From: CAYZGU01 sp964478165
Lineage (GTDB): Bacteria; Poribacteria; WGA-4E; JAJDTR01
NCBI GenBank assembly: GCA_964478165.1
Contig: CAYZGU010000038.1
Location: forward strand, 101,053-165,052
Direction of reading: 5' to 3'
DNA: 64,000 nucleotides
Positions 57,062 to 64,000 of the stretch are shown here, piece after piece. How positions within the stretch are numbered: the stretch's first letter is position 1; every line of letters begins with the position of its first letter. A program made the translations under genes and the position numbers. The notes below the pieces were generated by a model that worked only from the letters and a program-made list of their open reading frames with translations, made no database searches and was not told the DNA's origin.

Positions 57062-59501
57062 CGGGCGTCCTCAAAGCAAGATCCTCTAGCACTTCCGCAA
57101 CTTCACCCCCCGGATTTTCATCGACCTCGGTCGTTTGAACATCCTTTAGAGCCAGACGCAAAACTTCGGTAAAATCCTCGGCTTTATGGAAACAGATATT
57201 TTCGCGAATTTCGTCGGGAATCTCAAAGAGGTCCTTGTCGTTTTCTGCGGGGATGATAATAGTCTTAATTCCGTTTCGATACGCTGCTAAAACTTTTTCT
57301 TTTAACCCACCTATAGGAAGGACATGACCGCGTAGCGTAATTTCGCCCGTCATGGCAACGTCCTTACGCACCCTCTGACCTGTTAACACGGATACGATAG
57401 CTGTCGCCAGCGTGACACCTGCAGAGGGACCATCCTTAGGCACTGCACCTTCGGGAACATGAACATGCACATCATGTTTCTCGAAAAATTCAGGGGCAAT
57501 CTCAAACGACTCTGCTCGCGATCGAATGTAAGCGACAGCCGTCTGTACAGATTCACGCATAATCTCTTGGAGCTGGCCTGTCATTGAGAGCTTCCCATCC
57601 CCCGCCATAGTCGTGGCCTCAACAGCAACAATATCCCCACCGCTTTGTGTCCAAACCATACCAGTCGCAACACCAACTTCATCATTTTCTTCAGCTTTGG
57701 TCTGTGTAAATTTCGCAGGACCGAGATAGTCGTTTAGATTATCAGCACCAACATGGATTTCGCTAGTCTCAACTTCAGCATCCTTGTCCTTCAGTTCGTC
57801 CTTCACAATCAGCTTGGCAACTTTACGACAAATTCCCGTAATCCCACGTTCCAGATTTCGGACGCCAGCTTCGCGGGTATACTTCTGGATAATATCTGAG
57901 GTGGCCTCATCTGCAATATGAATTGGCCTGTCTTGAAGGCCATGTTCCTTGAGCTGTTTAGGAATCAGGAAAAGGTTGGCGATTTTCTGCTTTTCAAACT
58001 CTGTGTAACCCGATAACTCAAGAATTTCCATGCGATCCTGCAACGCAGGAGGTATTGTAACACGCGTATTTGCTGTTGTAATGAACATCACTTCAGAAAG
58101 GTCATACTGGACATCCAGATAGTGATCCCGAAAGGTGTCATTCTGTTCGGGATCTAGGACTTCAAGTAATGCTGACGCCGGGTCACCCCGAAAATCAGAA
58201 CTCATTTTATCAATCTCATCGAGGAGAAAGAGCGGGTTCTTCGATTTCGCATCCCTAAGGCCCTGAATGATGCGACCTGGCAGAGCACCGATATAAGTTC
58301 GACGATGCCCTCGAATTTCAGCTTCATCCCGCACACCACCGAGCGACATACGTATGAAGTGCCGACCAGTGGCACGCGCGACTGACTTTCCGAGCGAGGT
58401 TTTGCCAACACCCGGAGGACCCACCAAGCAAAGAATTGGACCTTTCAGCTTTTCGACCAATTTCAGGACAGCCAGATACTCAAGTATGCGTTCCTTCGCT
58501 TTCTCGAGGCCATAGTGGTCGTCGTCCAAAATCTTCTCTGCTGCATCAATATCAATGTTGTTTTCAGTGCGTTCCTGCCACGGCACAGCGAGCATCCAAT
58601 CAACATAAGTTCGGATAACTCCTGATTCAGCAGACATTGGGGGCATCTGTTGGAGCCGATCAATCTCCTTCGACGCCTTTTCTTCAGCTTCTTCCGTCAT
58701 CCCGGCAGCTTTTACCTGTTCCCGTAGCTCATCAATCTCTGCCACATCGTCGCCTCGGCCGAGTTCGCTCTGGATGACCTTCATTTGCTCTTGAAGGTAG
58801 AATTCACGATGGGTTTTCTGAACCGATTCACGCACCTCGGTATTAATCTTTTCCTTAAGCACGGCAAGGTCTAATTCTTCTGAAAGAAAGTCAATGACCA
58901 ACTGAAGCCGCTTAATAGCATTCATTTCGTCCAGAACAGACTGCATTTTCTCGGCGTCGATGTTTGTAAAATTAACAATGGTGTCTGCCAGTGTTCCTGG
59001 TTCTTTCTCCTTTTGCGCAACAATTGCTGCTTCGGCAGAAACCTGTTTATTGGCTTTGATATATTTGTCAAACGAAGCAAGCGCTTTTTTCATTAGCGTC
59101 AACGCTTGAGCAGATTGGTCGGATTCCTCGTAAATCTCTTTGACTTCAGCTTGCAAGAATCCATCTTCTTCAAAACAGCGCAGAACAATAGCACGTGCTT
59201 CTGCCTCAATTGCAATACGGATTGTCTCATCGTTTGGATCGTAGGATTCCATGATATTCGCGATGGTCCCGACACGATGCAAATCCTCCGGCCCGGCATT
59301 TTTCGTCTCTTTGTCTTTTTGATTCAGCAGAAGCAACCTGTGATTAGCTTCAATCGCATTTTTGGTAGCTAACACTCCCATTTTGCGAGCCACATTCAAC
59401 GGCTGATTCACGCGGGGGAAAATCACTTTCCCAGGCAACGCAATGACGGGCAAGATAGTGCTTTCTTCATCCCGCTCGATATTAACCGCATCCGAATCCA
59501 T
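57021..59501 (-). CDS. lon: ATP-dependent protease Lon
   Basis: This 826-residue protein has all three Lon parts. The N-terminal substrate domain opens with LPVIALPGKVIFPRV. The AAA+ domain has Walker A LVGPPGVGKTSLGKS and LFLLDEIDKM as Walker B. The C-terminal peptidase domain has Ser693 in PKDGPSAGV and Lys736 in GGLKEKV, 43 residues apart as in E. coli Lon. MTGEITLRGHVLPIGG lies between them. It degrades damaged and regulatory proteins in the cytoplasm. It starts 26 bases after the clpX stop on the same strand. The C-terminus carries about 40 extra residues beyond the catalytic domain, rich in Glu and Pro, which overlap the rqcP start. Confidence 0.97.
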   Translation of the reverse strand: MDSDAVNIERDEESTILPVIALPGKVIFPRVNQPLNVARKMGVLATKNAIEANHRLLLLNQKDKETKNAGPEDLHRVGTIANIMESYDPNDETIRIAIEAEARAIVLRCFEEDGFLQAEVKEIYEESDQSAQALTLMKKALASFDKYIKANKQVSAEAAIVAQKEKEPGTLADTIVNFTNIDAEKMQSVLDEMNAIKRLQLVIDFLSEELDLAVLKEKINTEVRESVQKTHREFYLQEQMKVIQSELGRGDDVAEIDELREQVKAAGMTEEAEEKASKEIDRLQQMPPMSAESGVIRTYVDWMLAVPWQERTENNIDIDAAEKILDDDHYGLEKAKERILEYLAVLKLVEKLKGPILCLVGPPGVGKTSLGKSVARATGRHFIRMSLGGVRDEAEIRGHRRTYIGALPGRIIQGLRDAKSKNPLFLLDEIDKMSSDFRGDPASALLEVLDPEQNDTFRDHYLDVQYDLSEVMFITTANTRVTIPPALQDRMEILELSGYTEFEKQKIANLFLIPKQLKEHGLQDRPIHIADEATSDIIQKYTREAGVRNLERGITGICRKVAKLIVKDELKDKDAEVETSEIHVGADNLNDYLGPAKFTQTKAEENDEVGVATGMVWTQSGGDIVAVEATTMAGDGKLSMTGQLQEIMRESVQTAVAYIRSRAESFEIAPEFFEKHDVHVHVPEGAVPKDGPSAGVTLATAIVSVLTGQRVRKDVAMTGEITLRGHVLPIGGLKEKVLAAYRNGIKTIIIPAENDKDLFEIPDEIRENICFHKAEDFTEVLRLALKDVQTTEVDENPGGEVAEVLEDLALRTPDALGQVPTTEPNR

Positions 59502-59527
59502 AATAGACTCCTTTAAGGATTTTTTAA

Positions 59528-60799
59528 TCAGGCACTGAGGGCGGCTTGATCCTCATGAACCAAATCAGGTGGCTTATTTTTCAACACACAGTCCCTGGTG
59601 ATGACACATTCTCTAACACCTTCCAACGATGGAATCTCGTACATCGTATCTAGCATGATTTTCTCCAGAACTGCCCTGAGTCCCCTCGCGCCAGATTCTC
59701 GCTCAATAACCGCGTCAGCAATCGCACTCAGCGCTCCATCGGTAGCGCTAAATTTAACATCTTCATATGCCAAGAGTTGGGTATATTGTTTGACAAGGGC
59801 ATTTTTGGGTTCAGTCAAAATCTTGACAAGCGCAACCTCGTCAAGTTCGTGAAGTGTCGCAAGAACAGGTAATCGCCCAACAAACTCTGGAATGAAACCG
59901 TACTTAATGAGGTCTTTGGGGGTAACCTGTTTGAGAACGTCGTGCAGTCTCTTCTCATTCTTGGCTTGGATTGGCGAGCCAAATCCCATCGTCTGCTTCC
60001 CAAGCCTCTCCTGAACCACATTGTCCAAACCGATAAATGTGCCGCCGCATATGAATAACACTTTGGTTGTATCTACTTCGATGAATTCCTGATGCGGATG
60101 TTTTCGTCCGCCCTGTGGTGGCACGCTAGCCATCTTTCCTTCGAGGATTTTTAGCAACGCTTGTTGTACACCCTCTCCTGAGACATCTCTTGTGATGGAA
60201 GGATTCTCAGATTTACGGCTGACTTTGTCGATCTCGTCAATGTATATGATTCCAGTTTCCGCTCGTTTGACATCACCATCGGCAGCTTGAACTAGCTTTA
60301 GTATAATATTTTCGACATCTTCTCCGACGTAGCCAGCTTCCGTCAGCGTCGTAGCATCCGTAATCGCAAAAGGCACGTTAAGGATTCTTGCTAACGTCTG
60401 TGCAAGTAGCGTTTTACCAGTGCCCGTTGGGCCTATTAACAAGATATTACTCTTATCTAATTCAACGTCCGAACTCTTCTGGTATTGTAATCTTTTGTAA
60501 TGATTATAGACGGCGACCGACAGGTTCCGCTTTGCCTGATCTTGGCCAATAACGTATTCGTCAAGCTCAGTTTTGATTTCCGCCGGACTCGGCAATGGTA
60601 ATTGATCGGAAATTCCAGTAGCATCGTCTCCCGACTGTTCAGGGTACTCTTCTGCAAGAATCTCGTTACACACATCAATGCACTCATCACAAATGCTGAC
60701 TCCAGCCATCTTTGGTGAGGCGAAAAGCTTTCTGAGTACATTCTCCCTATTCGTATCGCAGAATGAACATCGTACGCTATCATCAACGGAACTTGACAT
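59528..60799 (-). CDS. clpX: ATP-dependent Clp protease ATP-binding subunit ClpX
   Basis: This 423-residue AAA+ unfoldase feeds substrates to ClpP. The N-terminal zinc domain has its two Cys pairs in RCSFCDTNRENV and SICDECIDVC. Walker A is LLIGPTGTGKTLLAQTLA, Walker B is IIYIDEIDKVSRK, and the pore loop GYVGEDVE is intact. VSGEGVQQALLKILEG and the sensor-2 region SGARGLRAVLEKIMLD follow. I start at ATG 60799 because GAGGTG lies six bases upstream. A GTG three codons earlier is part of that site. Order tig-clpP-clpX-lon is a classical bacterial arrangement. Confidence 0.97.
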   Translation of the reverse strand: MSSSVDDSVRCSFCDTNRENVLRKLFASPKMAGVSICDECIDVCNEILAEEYPEQSGDDATGISDQLPLPSPAEIKTELDEYVIGQDQAKRNLSVAVYNHYKRLQYQKSSDVELDKSNILLIGPTGTGKTLLAQTLARILNVPFAITDATTLTEAGYVGEDVENIILKLVQAADGDVKRAETGIIYIDEIDKVSRKSENPSITRDVSGEGVQQALLKILEGKMASVPPQGGRKHPHQEFIEVDTTKVLFICGGTFIGLDNVVQERLGKQTMGFGSPIQAKNEKRLHDVLKQVTPKDLIKYGFIPEFVGRLPVLATLHELDEVALVKILTEPKNALVKQYTQLLAYEDVKFSATDGALSAIADAVIERESGARGLRAVLEKIMLDTMYEIPSLEGVRECVITRDCVLKNKPPDLVHEDQAALSA

Positions 60800-60876
60800 A
60801 GAACACACCTCGATTGTTTAAATGGCTTAGACTCAATTTTGGCACTAGGTGTTGTACATCAGATATTGGCAGAAAC

Positions 60877-61494
60877 TCAATTGGCATTGGAATCGGCATC
60901 TTTGTCCTCGGAACGATTCGACATGACGTGGTCGACAATGCCGTATTCAAGAGCCTCATTCGAGGTCATATAAAAATCACGGTCCGCATCCGCTTGAATC
61001 TTTTCTATGGATTGTCCGCTATGTGCGCCCAGAATTGAGTACAATTCCTCCCGAATTCGTAAAATTTCTGTCGCATGAATACTGATGTCAGAAGCCTGAC
61101 CACTGATTCCAGTCGTGATCGGTTGATGGATTAGCGTTGTTGAATGCGGCAGCGCGTAGCGTTTGCCAGCCGTTCCCCCTGCCAGTAGGATGGCCCCCAT
61201 ACTATACGCTTGTCCAAGGCACCAGGTTTGTACGTCGGACTTGATATATTGCATTGTGTCATAAATTGCCAGCCCTGCTGGAACCGATCCACCCAAAGTA
61301 TTAAGATAGATCACGATGTCCGCATCAGGGTCTTTTCCTTCAAGGAAAAGCATTTGGGCCATTACATTGTTGGCAACAGCATCATCAATGGCCGAGCCAA
61401 TCATAATGATACGATCTTCGAGCAAACGCGAATAAATATCATACGACCTCTCGCCACGGCTCGTCTGTTCGATAACAATAGGTACAAGATTCAT
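60877..61494 (-). CDS. clpP: ATP-dependent Clp protease proteolytic subunit
   Basis: This 205-residue serine peptidase forms the ClpP barrel. The triad is Ser98 (GQAYSMGAILL), His123 (TLIHQP) and Asp173 (DRDFYMT). Compared with the usual family it has two changes near the active site: GQAYSMGA where GQAASMGA is normal, and YLNTLGGSV where YINSPGGSV is normal. The triad itself is intact, so it should be active. There is only this one clpP copy in the window. It lies between tig and clpX with gaps of 33 and 77 bases, consistent with one operon. Confidence 0.96.
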   Translation of the reverse strand: MNLVPIVIEQTSRGERSYDIYSRLLEDRIIMIGSAIDDAVANNVMAQMLFLEGKDPDADIVIYLNTLGGSVPAGLAIYDTMQYIKSDVQTWCLGQAYSMGAILLAGGTAGKRYALPHSTTLIHQPITTGISGQASDISIHATEILRIREELYSILGAHSGQSIEKIQADADRDFYMTSNEALEYGIVDHVMSNRSEDKDADSNAN

Positions 61495-61527
61495 AAAACC
61501 ATGCTTTCCTTACACATGTACTAGTTT

Positions 61528-62832
61528 TTAGGTGATGATTAAAGATTCCTTAGCAGACGACTTGTCAACCAAGAATCGGTAGATTTTTTCGAATCTTAAC
61601 TGTTGCCTAAACTCTTCCAGATGATTGCTTTCCTTTAATGCATTGGTATACTTCTGTAGATCTCGATCCTGTTGTTCCGCGGCTCGGCGTATTTCCAAAT
61701 CCAACTCATCATCTGTAATCCGGATGCCCTCATTTTCGGCAATCTCATCGAACATCCACGATTGCTTAGTCTGTTTAATCGCATCCTCGCGCAATTCTGA
61801 GGGTAGCTTTTCCATGTCAATCCCCGCTTGCTCGGGGGTTTGATTATCTCGTGACAACCGTTTTTGAATACTCTCGATTGTCTTTCTTACATATTCGTCG
61901 ACAAGCGATTCTGGGACCTCAATTTCGGTCTTTTCTATTAATTGATGGAGCACTTCTTCACGCTGACGTCTGTAGCTAAGTGCTTTCTCCTCCTCAACGA
62001 TATTGTTCCATATAACGCCGAAAAGTTTCTCATAACTTTCATATCCTAGATCTTTAGAAAATTCGTCATCAAGACTCGGAACTTGCTTTTCCGTGATTGC
62101 GTGCAATATTAGCCTAAATATTGCGTGTTCACCGGCTAGGGATTTTGACGAATAATCTGCCTCAAAATCAATCGCTATCTCCTTGGAATCGCCCGCACAC
62201 ATACCGATTAGTTCGGATTCAATGCCTGCAGCAAGCGTTCCTTTGCCTAGTTCAACGTCAGCATCTTGGTTCGATTCATCCTCTACAATTCGATCGTCGA
62301 CGACGCACTCCAGATCAATTCTTACTGAGTCGCCTTCTTGAACGGCTCTCTCTTCGCTGATTGGACTGAAAGTTGCGTGTTGATTCTGCAAAATAGCCAT
62401 GTACTTGTCCACGTCCTCACGCGGAACATTCGCGGGCGTCTTATCCACCACAAGGTCCGCATATTTGGGAAGCGTGAAACTCGGTTTGATATCAACCGTG
62501 GCCTCAAAGTGAAGTGGGGCATCGACTTGTACCTGAATCCGATCTAGGGCCGGCGTAATTTCAGGCTGGCTCAATGGCGTTAGCAGCTCTGAGGACAGCG
62601 CCTCTTCATACGCTGGAAAGACAAGATTTTGAACTGCTTCTGCATTAACATACTCCCCGAACCGGGATTTAATCATGCCAATAGGGACCTTGCCCTTCCG
62701 AAAACCCGGGACGGAGACCTGTGTCCGCACTGACCGATAATTGCGTTCTAGTTCCGCGTTCACATCCTCGACGGGGATTTGAATGCGCAACAGAACGCGA
62801 CCGTTCTCTAACTTTTCAAGTTCGACCTTCAA
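61528..62832 (-). CDS. tig: Trigger factor
   Basis: This 434-residue ribosome-bound chaperone has the N-terminal domain with the ribosome-docking motif region VSVPGFRKGKVPIGMI (GFRxGKxP, residues about 39-54). A middle peptidyl-prolyl isomerase (FKBP-like) domain covers about 150-240, and a helical C-terminal domain follows from about 250. It catches nascent chains at the tunnel exit. It is the first gene of the proteostasis cluster, so its promoter probably serves clpP and perhaps clpX. A TATAAT-like box (minus strand, 62928-62933) lies about 100 bases upstream, directly next to a 20-bp tandem duplication. Confidence 0.96.
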   Translation of the reverse strand: MKVELEKLENGRVLLRIQIPVEDVNAELERNYRSVRTQVSVPGFRKGKVPIGMIKSRFGEYVNAEAVQNLVFPAYEEALSSELLTPLSQPEITPALDRIQVQVDAPLHFEATVDIKPSFTLPKYADLVVDKTPANVPREDVDKYMAILQNQHATFSPISEERAVQEGDSVRIDLECVVDDRIVEDESNQDADVELGKGTLAAGIESELIGMCAGDSKEIAIDFEADYSSKSLAGEHAIFRLILHAITEKQVPSLDDEFSKDLGYESYEKLFGVIWNNIVEEEKALSYRRQREEVLHQLIEKTEIEVPESLVDEYVRKTIESIQKRLSRDNQTPEQAGIDMEKLPSELREDAIKQTKQSWMFDEIAENEGIRITDDELDLEIRRAAEQQDRDLQKYTNALKESNHLEEFRQQLRFEKIYRFLVDKSSAKESLIIT

Positions 62833-62937
62833 TTGACCTCCAGTTTTTGTCCGAATCGGAAATAGTGGACCTCTCTGTCCTAATTTCGAACTTTTTAGAG
62901 AAATATTAAATCTACGTTTGTAATTTTATTATACTGC

Positions 62938-62977
62938 TTTATTCTTGTCTATATAGCTTTATTCTTGTCTATATAGC
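62938..62977. repeat. 20-bp perfect tandem duplication
   Basis: TTTATTCTTGTCTATATAGC occurs at 62938-62957 and again at 62958-62977. It spans the 3' end and stop codon of the zinc-ribbon gene and reaches the promoter region of tig. The spare copy places a second in-frame-like stop region after the gene. Confidence 0.9.
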
Positions 62978-63160
62978 ACAGCTCATGTCTTCTCCACAAC
63001 ATAGAGGAGATTTTATTTTTCCATGTCCATTTGGACATTTCGAAATCTGCACGTCGCTTCCGTCTTCTAGTTTTAGTATATCATTAACTAGTGGGGCATT
63101 ACAATCCCCGCAAGTTGCATTAACAGACATGCCGCATTTACTACACTTATAGGTTTCCAT
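62969..63160 (-). CDS. Small zinc-ribbon protein, 63 residues
   Basis: This small protein has cysteines arranged as zinc ligands: YKCSKCGMSV, TCGDCNAPLV, SKCPNGHG and PLCCGEDM. Such ribbons bind one or two zinc ions and occur in small regulatory or redox-related proteins. I cannot name the family. It starts at ATG 63160. Eighteen bases upstream an almost identical copy of the start region opens a three-codon frame (Met-Glu-Thr-stop), the result of a tandem duplication. The stop codon lies in a second tandem duplication. The tRNA array ends just upstream on the same strand. Confidence 0.75.
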   Translation of the reverse strand: METYKCSKCGMSVNATCGDCNAPLVNDILKLEDGSDVQISKCPNGHGKIKSPLCCGEDMSCAI

Positions 63161-63186
63161 AATATTTTAGGTTTCCATGATATTTT
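63151..63186. repeat. 18-bp tandem duplication of a translation start region
   Basis: Bases 63151-63168 and 63169-63186 match at 17 of 18 positions. On the minus strand each copy contains ATGGAAACCTA. In the upstream copy the next base makes TAA, giving a Met-Glu-Thr-stop mini-frame. In the downstream copy the frame continues as the zinc-ribbon protein. Confidence 0.88.
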
Positions 63187-63196
63187 TTGGTGAACT

Positions 63197-63233
63197 TAAT
63201 AAAAAAAACACCCCTACGCAAATGTGTGGGTTT
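63197..63233 (-). terminator. Possible terminator of the tRNA array
   Basis: Reading the minus strand after tRNA-Leu, a weak CCC/GGG-based hairpin is followed by eight consecutive T. The T run is good but the stem is short, so confidence is moderate. Confidence 0.4.
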
Positions 63234-63241
63234 ATTTTTGG

Positions 63242-63326
63242 TGGGCGAGAAGGGACTCGAACCCTCACGAGGTATAACCCCAATAGATCCTAAATCTATC
63301 TTGTCTACCAATTCCAACACCCGCCC
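63242..63326 (-). tRNA. tRNA-Leu (anticodon TAG)
   Basis: An 85-base tRNA with a long variable arm. The acceptor is GGGCGGG/CTCGCCC with one G-U pair, and the anticodon stem ATAGA/TCTAT encloses TTTAGGA. Anticodon TAG reads CUA-type leucine codons. The bases CCA follow directly at 63241-63239, so the 3' end is encoded. Confidence 0.93.
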
Positions 63327-63340
63327 AAAAGGAGATGTAA

Positions 63341-63413
63341 TGCGCCGTGAAGGAATCGAACCTTCAACCGCCTGATTAAGAGTCAGATGCTCTGCCAATT
63401 GAGCTAACGGCGC
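63341..63413 (-). tRNA. tRNA-Lys (anticodon CTT)
   Basis: A 73-base cloverleaf with acceptor GCGCCGT/ACGGCGC, D arm GCTC/GAGC, anticodon loop CTCTTAA and T arm GAAGG/CCTTC. Anticodon CTT reads AAG lysine codons. Confidence 0.95.
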
Positions 63414-63423
63414 AGAAGGGATA

Positions 63424-63497
63424 TGCGTCCGGAGGGACTCGAACCCCCAACTTATAGATCCGAAGTCTATTGCTCTATCCAATTGAACTACGGACGC
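63424..63497 (-). tRNA. tRNA-Arg (anticodon TCG)
   Basis: A 74-base cloverleaf with acceptor GCGTCCG/CGGACGC and anticodon stem ATAGA/TCTAT around CTTCGGA. Anticodon TCG reads CGA arginine codons. Confidence 0.94.
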
Positions 63498-63652
63498 ATC
63501 GGATGATAAAATCACATCTAAAATCGCAACCTAATCGGCGCAAACCGTCCTAAGCGATTGACCAACGACATTCATCTGGTGCGCAGAGAATACCCCAAGC
63601 TTTCTTGTTCGAACGGTCCATGACCACAAGACAGTACTCAATGAAGAAATGG

Positions 63653-63726
63653 GGTGGGTGATGGGATTTGAACCCACGACCACTTGATCCACAGTCAAGT
63701 GCTCTACCGCCTGAGCTACACCCACC
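63653..63726 (-). tRNA. tRNA-His (anticodon GTG)
   Basis: The acceptor is GTGGGTG/CACCCAC and the anticodon stem CTTGA/TCAAG encloses CTGTGGA. The extra G at position -1, the hallmark of tRNA-His, is encoded at 63726 and faces the discriminator C. Confidence 0.95.
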
Positions 63727-63737
63727 ATCGGGAAAGA

Positions 63738-63811
63738 TACGCCCGGCAGGATTCGAACCCGCGCCCTACTGATTAGAAGTCAGTTGCTCTATCCAACTGA
63801 GCTACGGGCGC
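63738..63811 (-). tRNA. tRNA-Arg (anticodon TCT)
   Basis: A 74-base cloverleaf with acceptor GCGCCCG/CGGGCGT, including one G-U pair at the end, and anticodon loop CTTCTAA. Anticodon TCT reads AGA/AGG arginine codons. Confidence 0.94.
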
Positions 63812-63832
63812 GACGGTACTACGTTTCTAAAG

Positions 63833-63907
63833 TCTGGGCGAGAGGACTCGAACCTCCGACCCTCTGCTCCCAAAGCAGATGCGCTAGCCGGGCTGCGCTA
63901 CGCCCCG
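63833..63907 (-). tRNA. tRNA-Pro (anticodon TGG), with an acceptor mismatch
   Basis: D arm GCGC/GCGC, anticodon stem around the loop TTTGGGA and T arm GGAGG/CCTCT are normal. Anticodon TGG reads proline codons. The acceptor pairs CGGGGCG with CGCCCAG, so G2 faces A71 where a C is expected. It is the first tRNA after the promoter. Confidence 0.9.
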
Positions 63908-63935
63908 ATCGTTATTTCCCAAAAAAATCGTGGAA

Positions 63936-63964
63936 AATATACCACATTTTAGCTGTTGTTGCAA
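63936..63964 (-). promoter_or_regulatory. Sigma-70 promoter of the tRNA array
   Basis: On the minus strand TTGCAA (63964-63959) and TATATT (63941-63936) are 17 bases apart, about 30 bases before tRNA-Pro. It probably drives all six tRNAs. Confidence 0.7.
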
Positions 63965-64000
63965 GACAAAAATGTAGTAACCTTGGCGCGCCAACACTCA

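Noticed and set aside
1..64000. CRISPR arrays, insertion sequences, prophage
   Set aside because: I found no regularly spaced repeats, transposase motifs or phage structural genes in the window.

Overview
The window looks like a chromosomal piece of an uncultivated marine-type bacterium, most likely a member of Candidatus Poribacteria or a close relative. This is inferred from family content: secreted proteins ending in a C-terminal domain with the signature NPFNPETWIPY, LamG remnants, phytanoyl-CoA dioxygenase, DUF1680/GH127-type and clan GH-A glycosidases, and Gfo/Idh/MocA oxidoreductases. No rRNA gene is present to prove it. The DNA is unusually loose for a bacterium: by my addition only about 69% is protein-coding, with seven gene-poor gaps of roughly 1 to 2.4 kb, some holding recognisable gene remnants. 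TGA is used as a normal stop elsewhere in the window.

Layout. 1-1635: decayed LamG protein. 1636-4842: two secreted glycoside hydrolases. 5479-6351: phytanoyl-CoA dioxygenase (minus). 6627-9739: sugar kinase, Gfo/Idh oxidoreductase and epimerase operon. 10270-10342: tRNA-Asn with its own promoter and terminator. 10742-17501: dcd, a nitrogen block (glnA behind a sigma-54 promoter, glnB, and an NtrC-type activator 2.5 kb further on), with rpiA and an envelope protein on the other strand. 18494-20254: ABC-F ATPase. 22611-25737: membrane protein, methyltransferase, a perfect-consensus promoter of unknown purpose, a 38-residue basic protein, nitroreductase. 27132-28548: mtnA and a truncated MFS transporter. 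29107-30021: peroxiredoxin fusion. 31201-40878: lipid kinase, FemAB/GNAT-like transferase, membrane protein, phosphohexomutase, YvcK-like protein, Rieske ferredoxin. 42180-56792: three very large secreted proteins. 56813-62832: a proteostasis island tig-clpP-clpX-lon-rqcP. 62969-63907: zinc-ribbon protein and a six-tRNA array with its own promoter.

The most striking object is the minus-strand gene at 29107-30021. It reads through two in-frame TGA codons, each exactly at the peroxidatic cysteine of one of two fused peroxiredoxin domains. Each TGA is followed at the same distance by a hairpin with the same loop. The simplest reading is a tandem peroxiredoxin with two selenocysteines and only one cysteine.

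The second theme is a secretion cluster. A 2088-residue C25 (gingipain/PorU-type) peptidase with intact His and Cys lies beside two large exoproteins that carry the kind of C-terminal domain such a sortase would process. A third, quieter pattern is a set of short tandem duplications (13-20 bp) in non-coding DNA, two of which flank the start and stop of the zinc-ribbon gene.
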